From assembly GCA_937892225.1 (NCBI GenBank), contig CALAUH010000086.1, positions 1-8,826 on the forward strand: a stretch of 8,826 bases of DNA, in the 5' to 3' direction. Origin of the DNA: an uncultured Treponema sp. (GTDB lineage Bacteria; Spirochaetota; Spirochaetia; Treponematales; Treponemataceae). The notes beneath the pieces were generated by a model that saw only the letters and a program-made list of their open reading frames with translations, searched no databases and had not been told where the DNA came from. Made by a program: the position numbers and the translations under genes. Positions 1 through 5,517 of the stretch are shown in pieces; the stretch's first letter is position 1; every line of letters starts with the position of its first letter.

Positions 1-875
1 CTAGATAAAGCATTTTCATTTAATTTATCTTTTTCATCTTTTGGTGGTATTTCATTTGGCTTTTCAGTTTTATTGTTTGGTTCTTTATTTTTTATGTATG
101 TGTAGTATTGTGGTGGGATAAAGTTTTTATCTACTAATTTTATATCATATAGTTGTATGTATTTTTCAAATTCTATAAATTCTTCTATTTTCATGGCATA
201 GCATTTTTCGTTGTCTATTCCAAAGTAATTTGCTATATCATATTTTACTTTATTATTGTTTGTGGTTTTTTCTATTATTTCTTTTGTTGTTCCTTCTAAT
301 ACTTCTGATATTATAATATATCCTACTATTGATTTTTCATCTTTAGCTGAATAAATATATATTTTTTTTCCAATGTCTCTTTTTTTTATTGGGCTTCTTC
401 TATATTCATATTCTCTTACTTTGTTTTTTATTTCTTCTACATTTGAATCTTTATAATAAAAAAAATTAAGTGCAGCAGGTCCAGATGTTATTATAAATTT
501 TTTATTTTTTTTTGGATTCATAATTAATGAAGAATCATCATTTTTTAAATACATACCATATTCAGGAATATCTTGGGCAAAAAGACCACTTTTCCTTATC
601 ATAGCTATTAATGGTTCTGTATCATATTTACCAAAATAATTATCTATATTATCTAAATATATATTCTGTTCTTGTATACCTTTGGCAAACGGTGTTACTC
701 CCGCTAATCTTGCAACAATCATCATTAATTCTACATTTGGATCGACTATTATATCAATATTTCCTACTGTTTTTATAATTTGTTCTGAACAAAACACATT
801 ATTATTTTCATTCTTATTACAAGATACACAAATGAAAATAAATAAAAAAACATATACAATAAATAATTTTTTCAT
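1..875 (-). CDS. Lipoprotein with DUF4932-like N-terminus and ASCH/PUA-like C-terminal domain (3' end outside window)
   Basis: An open frame of 291 codons runs from ATG at 875 off the left edge without a stop. The start has AAGGA (882-886) six bases upstream. Residues 1-20 form a lipoprotein signal: a KK start, a hydrophobic stretch and the lipobox CVSC, with C19 as the lipidation site. Residues 43-110 (VDPNVELMMIVARLAG, then DNIDNYFGKY) resemble the first part of DUF4932 proteins. Residues 127-261 instead resemble an ASCH/PUA-like fold: EYRR at 157-160, KIYIYS at 171-176, IVGYIIISEVLEG at 183-194, YFGIDNEKCYAMKI at 217-230 and IPPQYYTYI at 253-261. The tail after 261 is rich in K, E, N and P. 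Known ASCH/PUA-like domains bind nucleic acids or nucleotides in the cytoplasm, so an exported copy is unexpected. Function unknown. It lies downstream of the peptide gene on the same strand, so an accessory or immunity role is possible but inferred only. Confidence 0.82.
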   Translation of the reverse strand, partial: MKKLFIVYVFLFIFICVSCNKNENNNVFCSEQIIKTVGNIDIIVDPNVELMMIVARLAGVTPFAKGIQEQNIYLDNIDNYFGKYDTEPLIAMIRKSGLFAQDIPEYGMYLKNDDSSLIMNPKKNKKFIITSGPAALNFFYYKDSNVEEIKNKVREYEYRRSPIKKRDIGKKIYIYSAKDEKSIVGYIIISEVLEGTTKEIIEKTTNNNKVKYDIANYFGIDNEKCYAMKIEEFIEFEKYIQLYDIKLVDKNFIPPQYYTYIKNKEPNNKTEKPNEIPPKDEKDKLNENALS

Positions 876-1104
876 TTTCAATCCTTAAATAAATCATTAT
901 ACAAAAATAAAATATTATACAATTAATAATAATATTGAACATTTAAACATATAAAAACTTACTCAAAAACAAACTTATTATATACTTTTTATAAATTTAA
1001 TATAGACATTCAATAAGATAATTTTAAACAATTAACCATCTTATTGAATGCTTTGGAAATTTAAAAATTAAAAATCCGCTTAAACTTTTAAATAATTATA
1101 TTAG
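876..1104. other. A+T-rich spacer between lipoprotein and peptide genes
   Basis: I see no coding frame in this spacer. On the minus strand it carries TATAAT-like boxes at 896-901 and 977-982, but no convincing -35 box at the right distance. The box at 896-901 ends 20 bases before the lipoprotein ATG and, together with the AAGGA at 882-886, suggests the lipoprotein can be transcribed separately. The spacer also holds the inverted repeat at 1007-1050, listed separately. AAAATCCGCTT at 1071-1081 shares its first nine bases with one arm of the rpmB terminator at 1910 but has no partner arm here. Confidence 0.4.
1007..1050. repeat. Inverted repeat, 13-bp perfect arms
   Basis: The arms CATTCAATAAGAT (1007-1019) and its exact reverse complement (1038-1050) flank an 18-base loop. 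It lies 55 bases past the stop codon of the peptide gene and 132 bases before the lipoprotein start. Neither side is followed by an uninterrupted T-run, so it is a poor intrinsic terminator. It could stabilise the 3' end of a short peptide mRNA, separating high peptide expression from low lipoprotein expression, or it could be a protein-binding or recombination site. The arms are A+T-rich, but 13 of 13 pairs match. Confidence 0.6.
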
Positions 1105-1275
1105 TTAATATCTCATTCCAAAAGATGATGGCCAAATAAATGGACAATAAGATCCTCCACTTCCACAATTTCCACCAACAACATCATTCAATTCTGATTC
1201 AGATACTTCCATAAAAAATCCATCAGAAATAACTTCATCAGATACCAAATCATTACTATTCTGTAATAATTCCAT
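1105..1275 (-). CDS. Double-glycine leader peptide (bacteriocin, RiPP or signal precursor)
   Basis: This small gene encodes 56 residues and starts at ATG 1275, fixed by AAGGAGG six bases upstream and by a near-consensus promoter. Residues 1-35 match a double-glycine leader at each key position counted from the cut: V24 (-12), S25 (-11), E28 (-8), L29 (-7), V32 (-4), G34-G35 (-2, -1). The leader has nine acidic residues and no K, R or H. Cleavage after G35 would release a 21-residue core (N36-Y56) with C37 and C44, four glycines, and Y43, F46, W48, F52, Y56. Such leaders are cut by C39-peptidase ABC exporters in known systems. The two cysteines could form a disulphide, or thioether links to serines if modified. 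No exporter or modifying enzyme is in view. I do not recognise the core. The peptide identity is strong; antimicrobial versus signalling role is open. Confidence 0.83.
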   Translation of the reverse strand: MELLQNSNDLVSDEVISDGFFMEVSESELNDVVGGNCGSGGSYCPFIWPSSFGMRY

Positions 1276-1280
1276 TTTTT

Positions 1281-1289
1281 ACCTCCTTT
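1281..1289 (-). promoter_or_regulatory. Strong Shine-Dalgarno site for the leader peptide gene
   Basis: On the minus strand AAAGGAGGT precedes ATG 1275, with six bases between AGGAGG and the start. It is the strongest ribosome-binding site I see in the window. It decides the start against the internal methionine at residue 22 and suggests high-level translation. Confidence 0.85.
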
Positions 1290-1318
1290 TTATTCATAAC
1301 TTACAAAAACGTAAATTA

Positions 1319-1330
1319 ACTATTAATAGT
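1319..1330. promoter_or_regulatory. 12-bp palindrome at the peptide transcription start
   Basis: ACTATTAATAGT is a perfect 12-bp palindrome directly downstream of the -10 box (1331-1336) of the peptide promoter, so it would cover the start of transcription. It differs from the TTTACGTAAA sites and could be the binding site of a second regulator. In such A+T-rich DNA chance is a real alternative. Confidence 0.35.
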
Positions 1331-1358
1331 ATTATATCTTATATTTACGTAAAGTCAA
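1331..1358 (-). promoter_or_regulatory. Sigma-70 type promoter of the leader peptide gene
   Basis: On the minus strand the -35 box is TTGACT (1353-1358, 5 of 6 to consensus) and the -10 box is TATAAT (1331-1336, perfect), with 16 bp between. Transcription should begin near 1324, giving a 5' leader of about 50 bases that carries the strong ribosome-binding site. The palindrome at 1344-1353 lies in the spacer and touches the -35 box, so a bound repressor would block polymerase. Confidence 0.75.
1344..1353. promoter_or_regulatory. Putative operator O1, TTTACGTAAA
   Basis: This perfect 10-bp palindrome lies between the -35 and -10 boxes of the peptide promoter. An identical copy lies 30 bp away in front of the divergent XRE-type gene. 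Position and repetition point to the binding site of that regulator, with repression of the peptide gene as the simplest reading. A partial copy, ACGTAAA, is seen at 1309-1315. Confidence 0.65.
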
Positions 1359-1373
1359 TATTTTTTTATTAAA

Positions 1374-1383
1374 TTTACGTAAA
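1374..1383. promoter_or_regulatory. Putative operator O2, TTTACGTAAA
   Basis: This second perfect copy of the palindrome starts exactly 30 bp (about three helical turns) from O1, so proteins on both sites would face the same side of the DNA. It sits 11 bases before the regulator's ATG, next to the -10-like sequence TAATAT (1385-1390), which fits autoregulation. No good -35 box or ribosome-binding site is seen for the regulator, so its transcript may be very short-leadered. Confidence 0.62.
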
Positions 1384-1394
1384 ATAATATATAA

Positions 1395-1724
1395 ATGAGT
1401 TTCAAAAACAATTTAAAAGATGAACTAAATTACAAAGGTATCTCATCAAAAGAATTATCAAATTTATCAGGTATTTCTCAAGGTTCTTTAAGTAATTATT
1501 TAAAAGAAAATTCATCTATACCTGCAGCAGATATTGCTGTAAAAATTGCAAAAGCTTTAAATGTTACAGTAGAATATTTAGTTACTGGACAAAATTCAAC
1601 AGTTCATACAAAAGAATATTCTACAGACATTAAAATAATTGCAGATAAAATAGAAAAACTTTCTAAACACGATAAAAATATTGTTTCTTCATTCATAGAT
1701 ATTTTACTCAAAGAAAATTCTTAA
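1395..1724 (+). CDS. XRE (Cro/CI-type) helix-turn-helix transcriptional regulator
   Basis: This gene encodes a 109-residue DNA-binding protein. Residues 8-65 form an HTH_3 domain of the Cro/CI type. The first helix of the HTH lies around KELSNLSG (19-26), the recognition helix around SQGSLSNYLKE (28-38), and IPAADIAVKIAKALNVTVEYLVTG (42-65) is the usual closing part. Residues 78-106 are a predicted charged helical tail, perhaps for dimerisation. There is no peptidase or TPR domain, so it is neither a LexA-type self-cleaving repressor nor an Rgg-type peptide receptor. It is divergent from the leader peptide gene, and two TTTACGTAAA palindromes lie between them, so I infer that it represses both promoters. 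What relieves repression is unknown. No Shine-Dalgarno site precedes ATG 1395. A type II antitoxin role was considered and is less likely. Confidence 0.88.
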   Translation: MSFKNNLKDELNYKGISSKELSNLSGISQGSLSNYLKENSSIPAADIAVKIAKALNVTVEYLVTGQNSTVHTKEYSTDIKIIADKIEKLSKHDKNIVSSFIDILLKENS

Positions 1725-1744
1725 TCAATTATTTTTTTATAAAT

Positions 1745-1900
1745 CCTCACTTCCCTTCCCATCCTTCCTATCCTGTTTCTTCTTATTTGCGTCCATCGGC
1801 GATATCTGCGTGAAATTTAAAATCTTGATTAAAAATTGTCACAAGGATTACGCTGGCTTCAATCCGTGTGACATTATCCTTCCCATTCTGTGTCTCTTTT
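1745..1900. repeat. Intergenic block of foreign composition, probable dispersed repeat
   Basis: Between the regulator and rpmB the composition changes sharply. A pyrimidine tract (about 1745-1787) is followed by a GC-richer stretch (about 1788-1813), then A+T-rich sequence, then the stem-loop at 1837-1873. None of it reads as coding: the 63-codon plus frame here lacks a ribosome-binding site and any recognisable protein features. Layout and composition suggest a multi-copy non-coding element, but only one copy is visible in this window. Confidence 0.4.
1837..1873. repeat. Stem-loop with 13-bp arms, one mismatch
   Basis: TGTCACAAGGATT (1837-1849) and AATCCGTGTGACA (1861-1873) pair at 12 of 13 positions around an 11-base loop. 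Read on the minus strand, the stem is followed by AATTTTTAA, so it could serve as a backup terminator behind rpmB. It is more GC-rich than its surroundings and looks like the core of the repeat block that contains it. Confidence 0.6.
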
Positions 1901-1904
1901 TAAA

Positions 1905-1937
1905 AACAAAAAATCCGCCTTATAACAAGCGGATTTT
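1905..1937 (-). terminator. Intrinsic terminator of rpmB
   Basis: Arms AAAATCCGC (1910-1918) and GCGGATTTT (1929-1937) form a 9-bp stem with a 10-base loop. On the minus strand the stem runs directly into TTTTTTGTTTTTA, a good U-tract. It lies about 30 bases past the rpmB stop. On the plus strand the tail is TTTTCTATTG, weaker, but it could also stop transcription from the regulator. Confidence 0.8.
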
Positions 1938-1966
1938 CTATTGCAATTTTTATTGTAAAAAATTAA

Positions 1967-2191
1967 TTAGTTCTGAGCAACTTCAGCTTTTGGAGTCTTA
2001 ACTTTTTTGTCAATAAATCCTGCGCTTAAACAATTTGAACAAACTTTAAGAGTTCTAACTTCTCCGTTTGGAAGAGCAGCTTTTACACTATGAAGATTTG
2101 GTCTCCATGTTCTGCGTGTATGGTTATAAGATTTACTAACTTTGTTTCCTGACATAACGCCTTTTCCACAAACATCACACATTCTAGACAT
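1967..2191 (-). CDS. rpmB: 50S ribosomal protein L28, zinc-binding type
   Basis: This is the 74-residue large-subunit ribosomal protein bL28, which binds 23S rRNA. The family signature is clear: MSRMCDVCGKG at the start, SYNHTRRTWRPNLHSVK at 21-37 and LKVCSNCLSAGFI at 48-60. The pairs C5-x2-C8 and C51-x2-C54 form a zinc-binding site, so this is the cysteine-containing (C+) form; the E. coli protein lacks these cysteines. Length is normal. GAGG lies about ten bases before ATG 2191. It is expressed from its own promoter at 2245-2273 and ends in the hairpin at 1905-1937, so it is a single-gene unit, although read-through from uvrB is possible. Confidence 0.97.
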   Translation of the reverse strand: MSRMCDVCGKGVMSGNKVSKSYNHTRRTWRPNLHSVKAALPNGEVRTLKVCSNCLSAGFIDKKVKTPKAEVAQN

Positions 2192-2244
2192 TTTCTATTT
2201 CCTCACTTAAAAAACAATTTGACAAATTAAACGATAGTTTTGAA

Positions 2245-2273
2245 AGTATAGTAAAAATCTGTAAAATTGTCAA
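2245..2273 (-). promoter_or_regulatory. Promoter of rpmB
   Basis: On the minus strand a perfect -35 box TTGACA (2268-2273) and a -10 box TATACT (2245-2250) are separated by 17 bp, the optimal spacing. The -35 box begins only 11 bases past the uvrB stop codon. The expected start near 2238 gives a leader of about 47 bases. Strength fits a ribosomal protein gene. Confidence 0.85.
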
Positions 2274-2284
2274 TTATTATACAG

Positions 2285-4282
2285 TTATTTACCATAAGTT
2301 TCCTGTAATTCTTTTATCTGATCTCTGAATACCGCAGCCTGTTCATATTCCATTCTTTCTGCACAATCTTCCATTTCTTTTGTAAGACGGCGTATAAGTT
2401 TCTTTCTGTCTTCTGCCTTAAACAGATTAACGCCTTTTTTAAGAACTTCAAGATCCATTTTAGCTTCATCCTGAGAATCCTGTTTTTCGTGAACTAAAAT
2501 ATCTTCTATTGCCTTACGAATTGTTTTTGGCGTAATTCCGTGTTCTTTATTATAGGCTTCCTGAACTTCACGACGATGAGCTGTTTCTTTTAATGCCGCT
2601 TCCATTGCAACACTTTTGTGATCAGCATACATTACAACTTTACCGTCCGCATTTCGAGCCGCACGACCGATTATCTGGATTAAAGAAGTTTCTGAACGTA
2701 AAAATCCAATCTTATCTGCATCAAGAATTGCAATAAACGAAACTTCAGGCAAGTCAATTCCTTCTCGTAAAAGATTAATTCCAATCAAAACATCAATTTC
2801 ACCAGTTCTAAGTGATTTTAATATTTCTACACGTTCAAATGTATCGATTTCTGAATGGATGTATTTTACCTTAAGATTTAATCCCAAAAGATAATCGGTT
2901 AAATCTTCGGCCATTTTTTTAGTAAGAGTCAAAATCAGACTTCTTTCATTTCTATCAATTCTTTCTCTTACTTCTTTATAAATATCTTCCATCTGTCCTT
3001 CACTAGGACGCACTTCTACAACAGGATCAAGCAAACCTGTAGGACGAATCAACTGTTCAACGACCTGAGAACTCTGTTTAATTTCATCCGGACGAGGAGT
3101 TGCAGTTACATATATGATTTGATTCATCTTTTTATCAAATTCTTCTTTTTTTAACGGACGATTATCAAGTGCAGAAGGAAGACGGAATCCAAAATCAATC
3201 AAACTCTGTTTACGACTTCTGTCTCCTTCATACATTGCACCAATCTGCGGAACTGTAACATGTGCTTCATCAATCATGCATAAAAAATCATCCGGGAAAT
3301 AATGCAAAAGCGTTGCAGGAGGTTCACCATGTGCTCTTCCGGAAATAGGACCTGAATAATTTTCAATTCCAGGACAGGTTCCCATTTCTTTAAGCATTTC
3401 TATATCATAAGTAGTTCTTGTTTTAAGACGCTCCGCTTCAAGCATTTTTCCAGCTGCACGTAATTGTTCAACACGTTCTTCCATTTCAAGTCTGATTTTT
3501 TCAGTTGATTCAACAAGACGGTCATGAGGAACAACGAAATGTTTTGCAGGATAAAAAACAGTTTCATCAAGTTCACCGGTAACATTTCTGTTTAATACAT
3601 TAAAGCGCCGGATTTTAACAATTTCTTCCCAGTCAAGTTCAATTCTGTAGGCTTCATCAGTTTCCATATATGGAGGAAAAACTTCAATTACATCACCCTT
3701 AATTCTGAAATTCCCTCTGTCCAAAACATCATCATTTCTGGAATACTGCAAAGATATTAACTGTTCTGCAAATTTTTTAATATTTAAAGTCTGCCCTTTT
3801 TCCAGATGAATACGCATGTCTTTATACAAATCAGGCATACCAAGACCATAAATACAGCTTACAGTTGCAACAACAATTACATCACGACGTTCCATTAAAC
3901 TGTAAGTTGCAGCAAGTCGCAGACGATCAATTTCATCATTAATTGAACAGTCTTTTTCTATATACAAATCTCTGGCCGCTACATATGCTTCCGGCTGATA
4001 ATAATCATAATAAGAAACAAAATATTCTACAGCGTTATTAGGAAAAAATGATTTGAACTCTCGAAAAAGCTGTGCAGACAAAGTTTTATTATGACTAATG
4101 ATTAAAGTCGGACGTTGAACTTTTTCAATAATTTTTGCCATTGTAAAAGTCTTACCAGAACCAGTAACACCTTTTAATGTCTGAAACTTATCGCCTCTTA
4201 GAAAACCTTCTGATAATTTTTCGATTGCCTGTCCCTGATCACCGCTTGGTTCAAAAGGAGAGACTACTTCAAATTTTCGCAT
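2285..4282 (-). CDS. uvrB: UvrB, excinuclease ABC subunit B
   Basis: UvrB is the damage-verifying helicase of nucleotide excision repair: it is loaded by UvrA and recruits UvrC for incision. The 665 residues are full length (E. coli 673). Walker A is GVTGSGKT (38-45). The beta-hairpin that inserts between the strands begins at YYDYYQPEAY (91-100). Walker B is MIDEAH (336-341), and helicase motif VI is QIIGRAARN (536-544). Residues 625-660 are the C-terminal UVR domain that contacts UvrC. The ATG overlaps the stop codon of the upstream protease gene by one base (TAATG), and the ribosome-binding site is weak, so translation is probably coupled. No terminator separates it from rpmB. The protein appears intact. 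Confidence 0.98.
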   Translation of the reverse strand: MRKFEVVSPFEPSGDQGQAIEKLSEGFLRGDKFQTLKGVTGSGKTFTMAKIIEKVQRPTLIISHNKTLSAQLFREFKSFFPNNAVEYFVSYYDYYQPEAYVAARDLYIEKDCSINDEIDRLRLAATYSLMERRDVIVVATVSCIYGLGMPDLYKDMRIHLEKGQTLNIKKFAEQLISLQYSRNDDVLDRGNFRIKGDVIEVFPPYMETDEAYRIELDWEEIVKIRRFNVLNRNVTGELDETVFYPAKHFVVPHDRLVESTEKIRLEMEERVEQLRAAGKMLEAERLKTRTTYDIEMLKEMGTCPGIENYSGPISGRAHGEPPATLLHYFPDDFLCMIDEAHVTVPQIGAMYEGDRSRKQSLIDFGFRLPSALDNRPLKKEEFDKKMNQIIYVTATPRPDEIKQSSQVVEQLIRPTGLLDPVVEVRPSEGQMEDIYKEVRERIDRNERSLILTLTKKMAEDLTDYLLGLNLKVKYIHSEIDTFERVEILKSLRTGEIDVLIGINLLREGIDLPEVSFIAILDADKIGFLRSETSLIQIIGRAARNADGKVVMYADHKSVAMEAALKETAHRREVQEAYNKEHGITPKTIRKAIEDILVHEKQDSQDEAKMDLEVLKKGVNLFKAEDRKKLIRRLTKEMEDCAERMEYEQAAVFRDQIKELQETYGK

Positions 4283-5499
4283 TATTCACTCAACATTACT
4301 TTTATAGAAACATCTTTTTTATTTCTTCTTACTATTACATTGATTACATCACCAGGCTTTTTACTTTCAAGTGCTGAATAATAATCTGCAAGAGAAGAAA
4401 TAGCAATATTATCAATCTGAGTAATAACATCACCACCAAGATAAATTACATCTCTTCCGTAATACGCAGCCTGAGTTCCACCTTTTAATCCGGCTTTTTC
4501 TGCATTACCACCTTTTGTAACCTGTGATATTAATACACCAGAAGAAACATCAAGTCCTGCATACTGTGCAATTCTTCTATTTAATTGAATTATTGTAACA
4601 GCAAGAGTTCCACGCTGAACTTTACCATATTTTAATAAATCAGAAACAATACGTTTTGCAGTTTCAGAAGGAACAGCAAATCCAACACCTGCAGAAGAAC
4701 CAGAAGATGATAAAATCATTGTATTAATACCAATCATTCTTCCTTTTGTATCTAACAAAGGTCCGCCTGAATTTCCAGGATTAATTGCAGTATCAGTTTG
4801 AATCATATTTCTGATAATACGTTTGTTTGAATTCTGAATTGGTCGTCCAAGCCCCGAAACAATACCTGTAGTCATTGTTCGTTCCATACCAAAAGGGTTT
4901 CCAATTGCAATTACTTTCTGTCCTACAAGAAGCTGTGTCGAATCACCAAAAGAAATTGTCTTTAATTCCATTCCACTTGGAGGATCAAATTTAATTACAG
5001 CTAAATCACTGTCTACATCAGATCCAACAACAGTTGCTTCGTACTGAGTACCGTCAAACAAAGAAACAAAAATTTTAGAAGCACCCTGTATTACATGAAC
5101 ATTTGTTAAAACATAACCTCGTTTATCGATAATCGAACCACTGCCACTACCGCTGTCTTGAACAACAGGTTCCAAAAACCAGTCATAACCGACAACCTGT
5201 GTATTAATGTTTACAACAGCTTCGTTACACATCTGATAAACGTTTATATTCTGTAATTCATCCTGAGTATACGACGATTGATTTGCAACAGGAACTACTT
5301 CCGAAGGATTCAGTTCCAATTCAGGAATTTCATAATCAGTTTTATTTATTCTAACATCAGTCTGTTCAACTTTAGAAACATCAGATTTAAAATCATTCTT
5401 CTTCAAGTAACTACAAAAAATAATACTTGATACAACAAGAGCAGCAGAAACTGCAACAGATATAAAAACGACTAATTGTCCACGTGTATATAATTTCAT
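4282..5499 (-). CDS. HtrA/DegP-family membrane-anchored serine protease
   Basis: This is a 405-residue trypsin-like protease of the HtrA/Deg family, acting on misfolded proteins in the periplasm. Residues 8-31 form an uncleaved signal anchor. A variable linker follows to about residue 85. The protease domain (about 90-285) carries the triad H135 (TNVHV), D165 (DSDLAV) and S244 (GNSGGPL). A single PDZ domain spans about 296-402, so this is the DegS-like layout with one PDZ; DegP has two. It probably shares an operon with the upstream outer-membrane protein gene (18-bp gap) and with uvrB, which overlaps its stop. The ATG has AGGG only one base upstream, too close for a normal ribosome-binding site; I see no better in-frame start. 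The DegS-like layout suggests either stress sensing or general quality control, and the sequence cannot decide. Confidence 0.94.
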   Translation of the reverse strand: MKLYTRGQLVVFISVAVSAALVVSSIIFCSYLKKNDFKSDVSKVEQTDVRINKTDYEIPELELNPSEVVPVANQSSYTQDELQNINVYQMCNEAVVNINTQVVGYDWFLEPVVQDSGSGSGSIIDKRGYVLTNVHVIQGASKIFVSLFDGTQYEATVVGSDVDSDLAVIKFDPPSGMELKTISFGDSTQLLVGQKVIAIGNPFGMERTMTTGIVSGLGRPIQNSNKRIIRNMIQTDTAINPGNSGGPLLDTKGRMIGINTMILSSSGSSAGVGFAVPSETAKRIVSDLLKYGKVQRGTLAVTIIQLNRRIAQYAGLDVSSGVLISQVTKGGNAEKAGLKGGTQAAYYGRDVIYLGGDVITQIDNIAISSLADYYSALESKKPGDVINVIVRRNKKDVSIKVMLSE

Positions 5500-5517
5500 A
5501 CCCTATAATGTAATAAA

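Noticed and set aside
3..875. Frameshift or pseudogene explanation for the chimeric lipoprotein
   Set aside because: The frame counts exactly 291 uninterrupted codons from the start to the window edge, with good conservation of both domain patterns in the same frame.
682..888. Plus-strand 68-codon open frame
   Set aside because: It lies antisense within the lipoprotein gene, has no ribosome-binding site, and its composition is explained by the opposite-strand coding.
1007..1050. Intrinsic terminator of the peptide gene
   Set aside because: The arms are A+T-rich, the loop is long and no T-run follows on either strand. Kept only as an inverted repeat.
1071..1079. AAAATCCGC as a remnant of a second copy of the rpmB terminator
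   Set aside because: Only nine bases match the arm at 1910-1918 and no partner arm is present. Chance is sufficient.
1007..1104. Integron attC site, considered because treponemes can carry integrons
   Set aside because: I could not find the paired RYYYAAC and GTTRRRY core boxes in the right arrangement around the inverted repeat.
1105..1724. Type II toxin-antitoxin pair (small peptide plus XRE protein)
   Set aside because: The two genes are divergent with separate promoters and not in one operon, and the peptide has a full secretion leader. A secreted-peptide locus fits better.
1810..2001. Plus-strand 63-codon open frame
   Set aside because: It spans the stem-loop, the rpmB terminator and the rpmB 3' end, and has no ribosome-binding site or recognisable protein features.
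2192..2284. Ribosomal-protein autoregulatory leader or terminator between uvrB and rpmB
   Set aside because: Only short chance inverted repeats are present (CTGTA/TACAG at 2259 and 2280). The strong promoter explains the spacer.
3400..3585. Minus-strand 61-codon frame, and similar ones at 4177-4377, 7341-7616 and 8240-8608
   Set aside because: All lie largely within or across well-identified genes (uvrB, the protease, radC, the GH73 lipoprotein) in other frames and have no features of their own.
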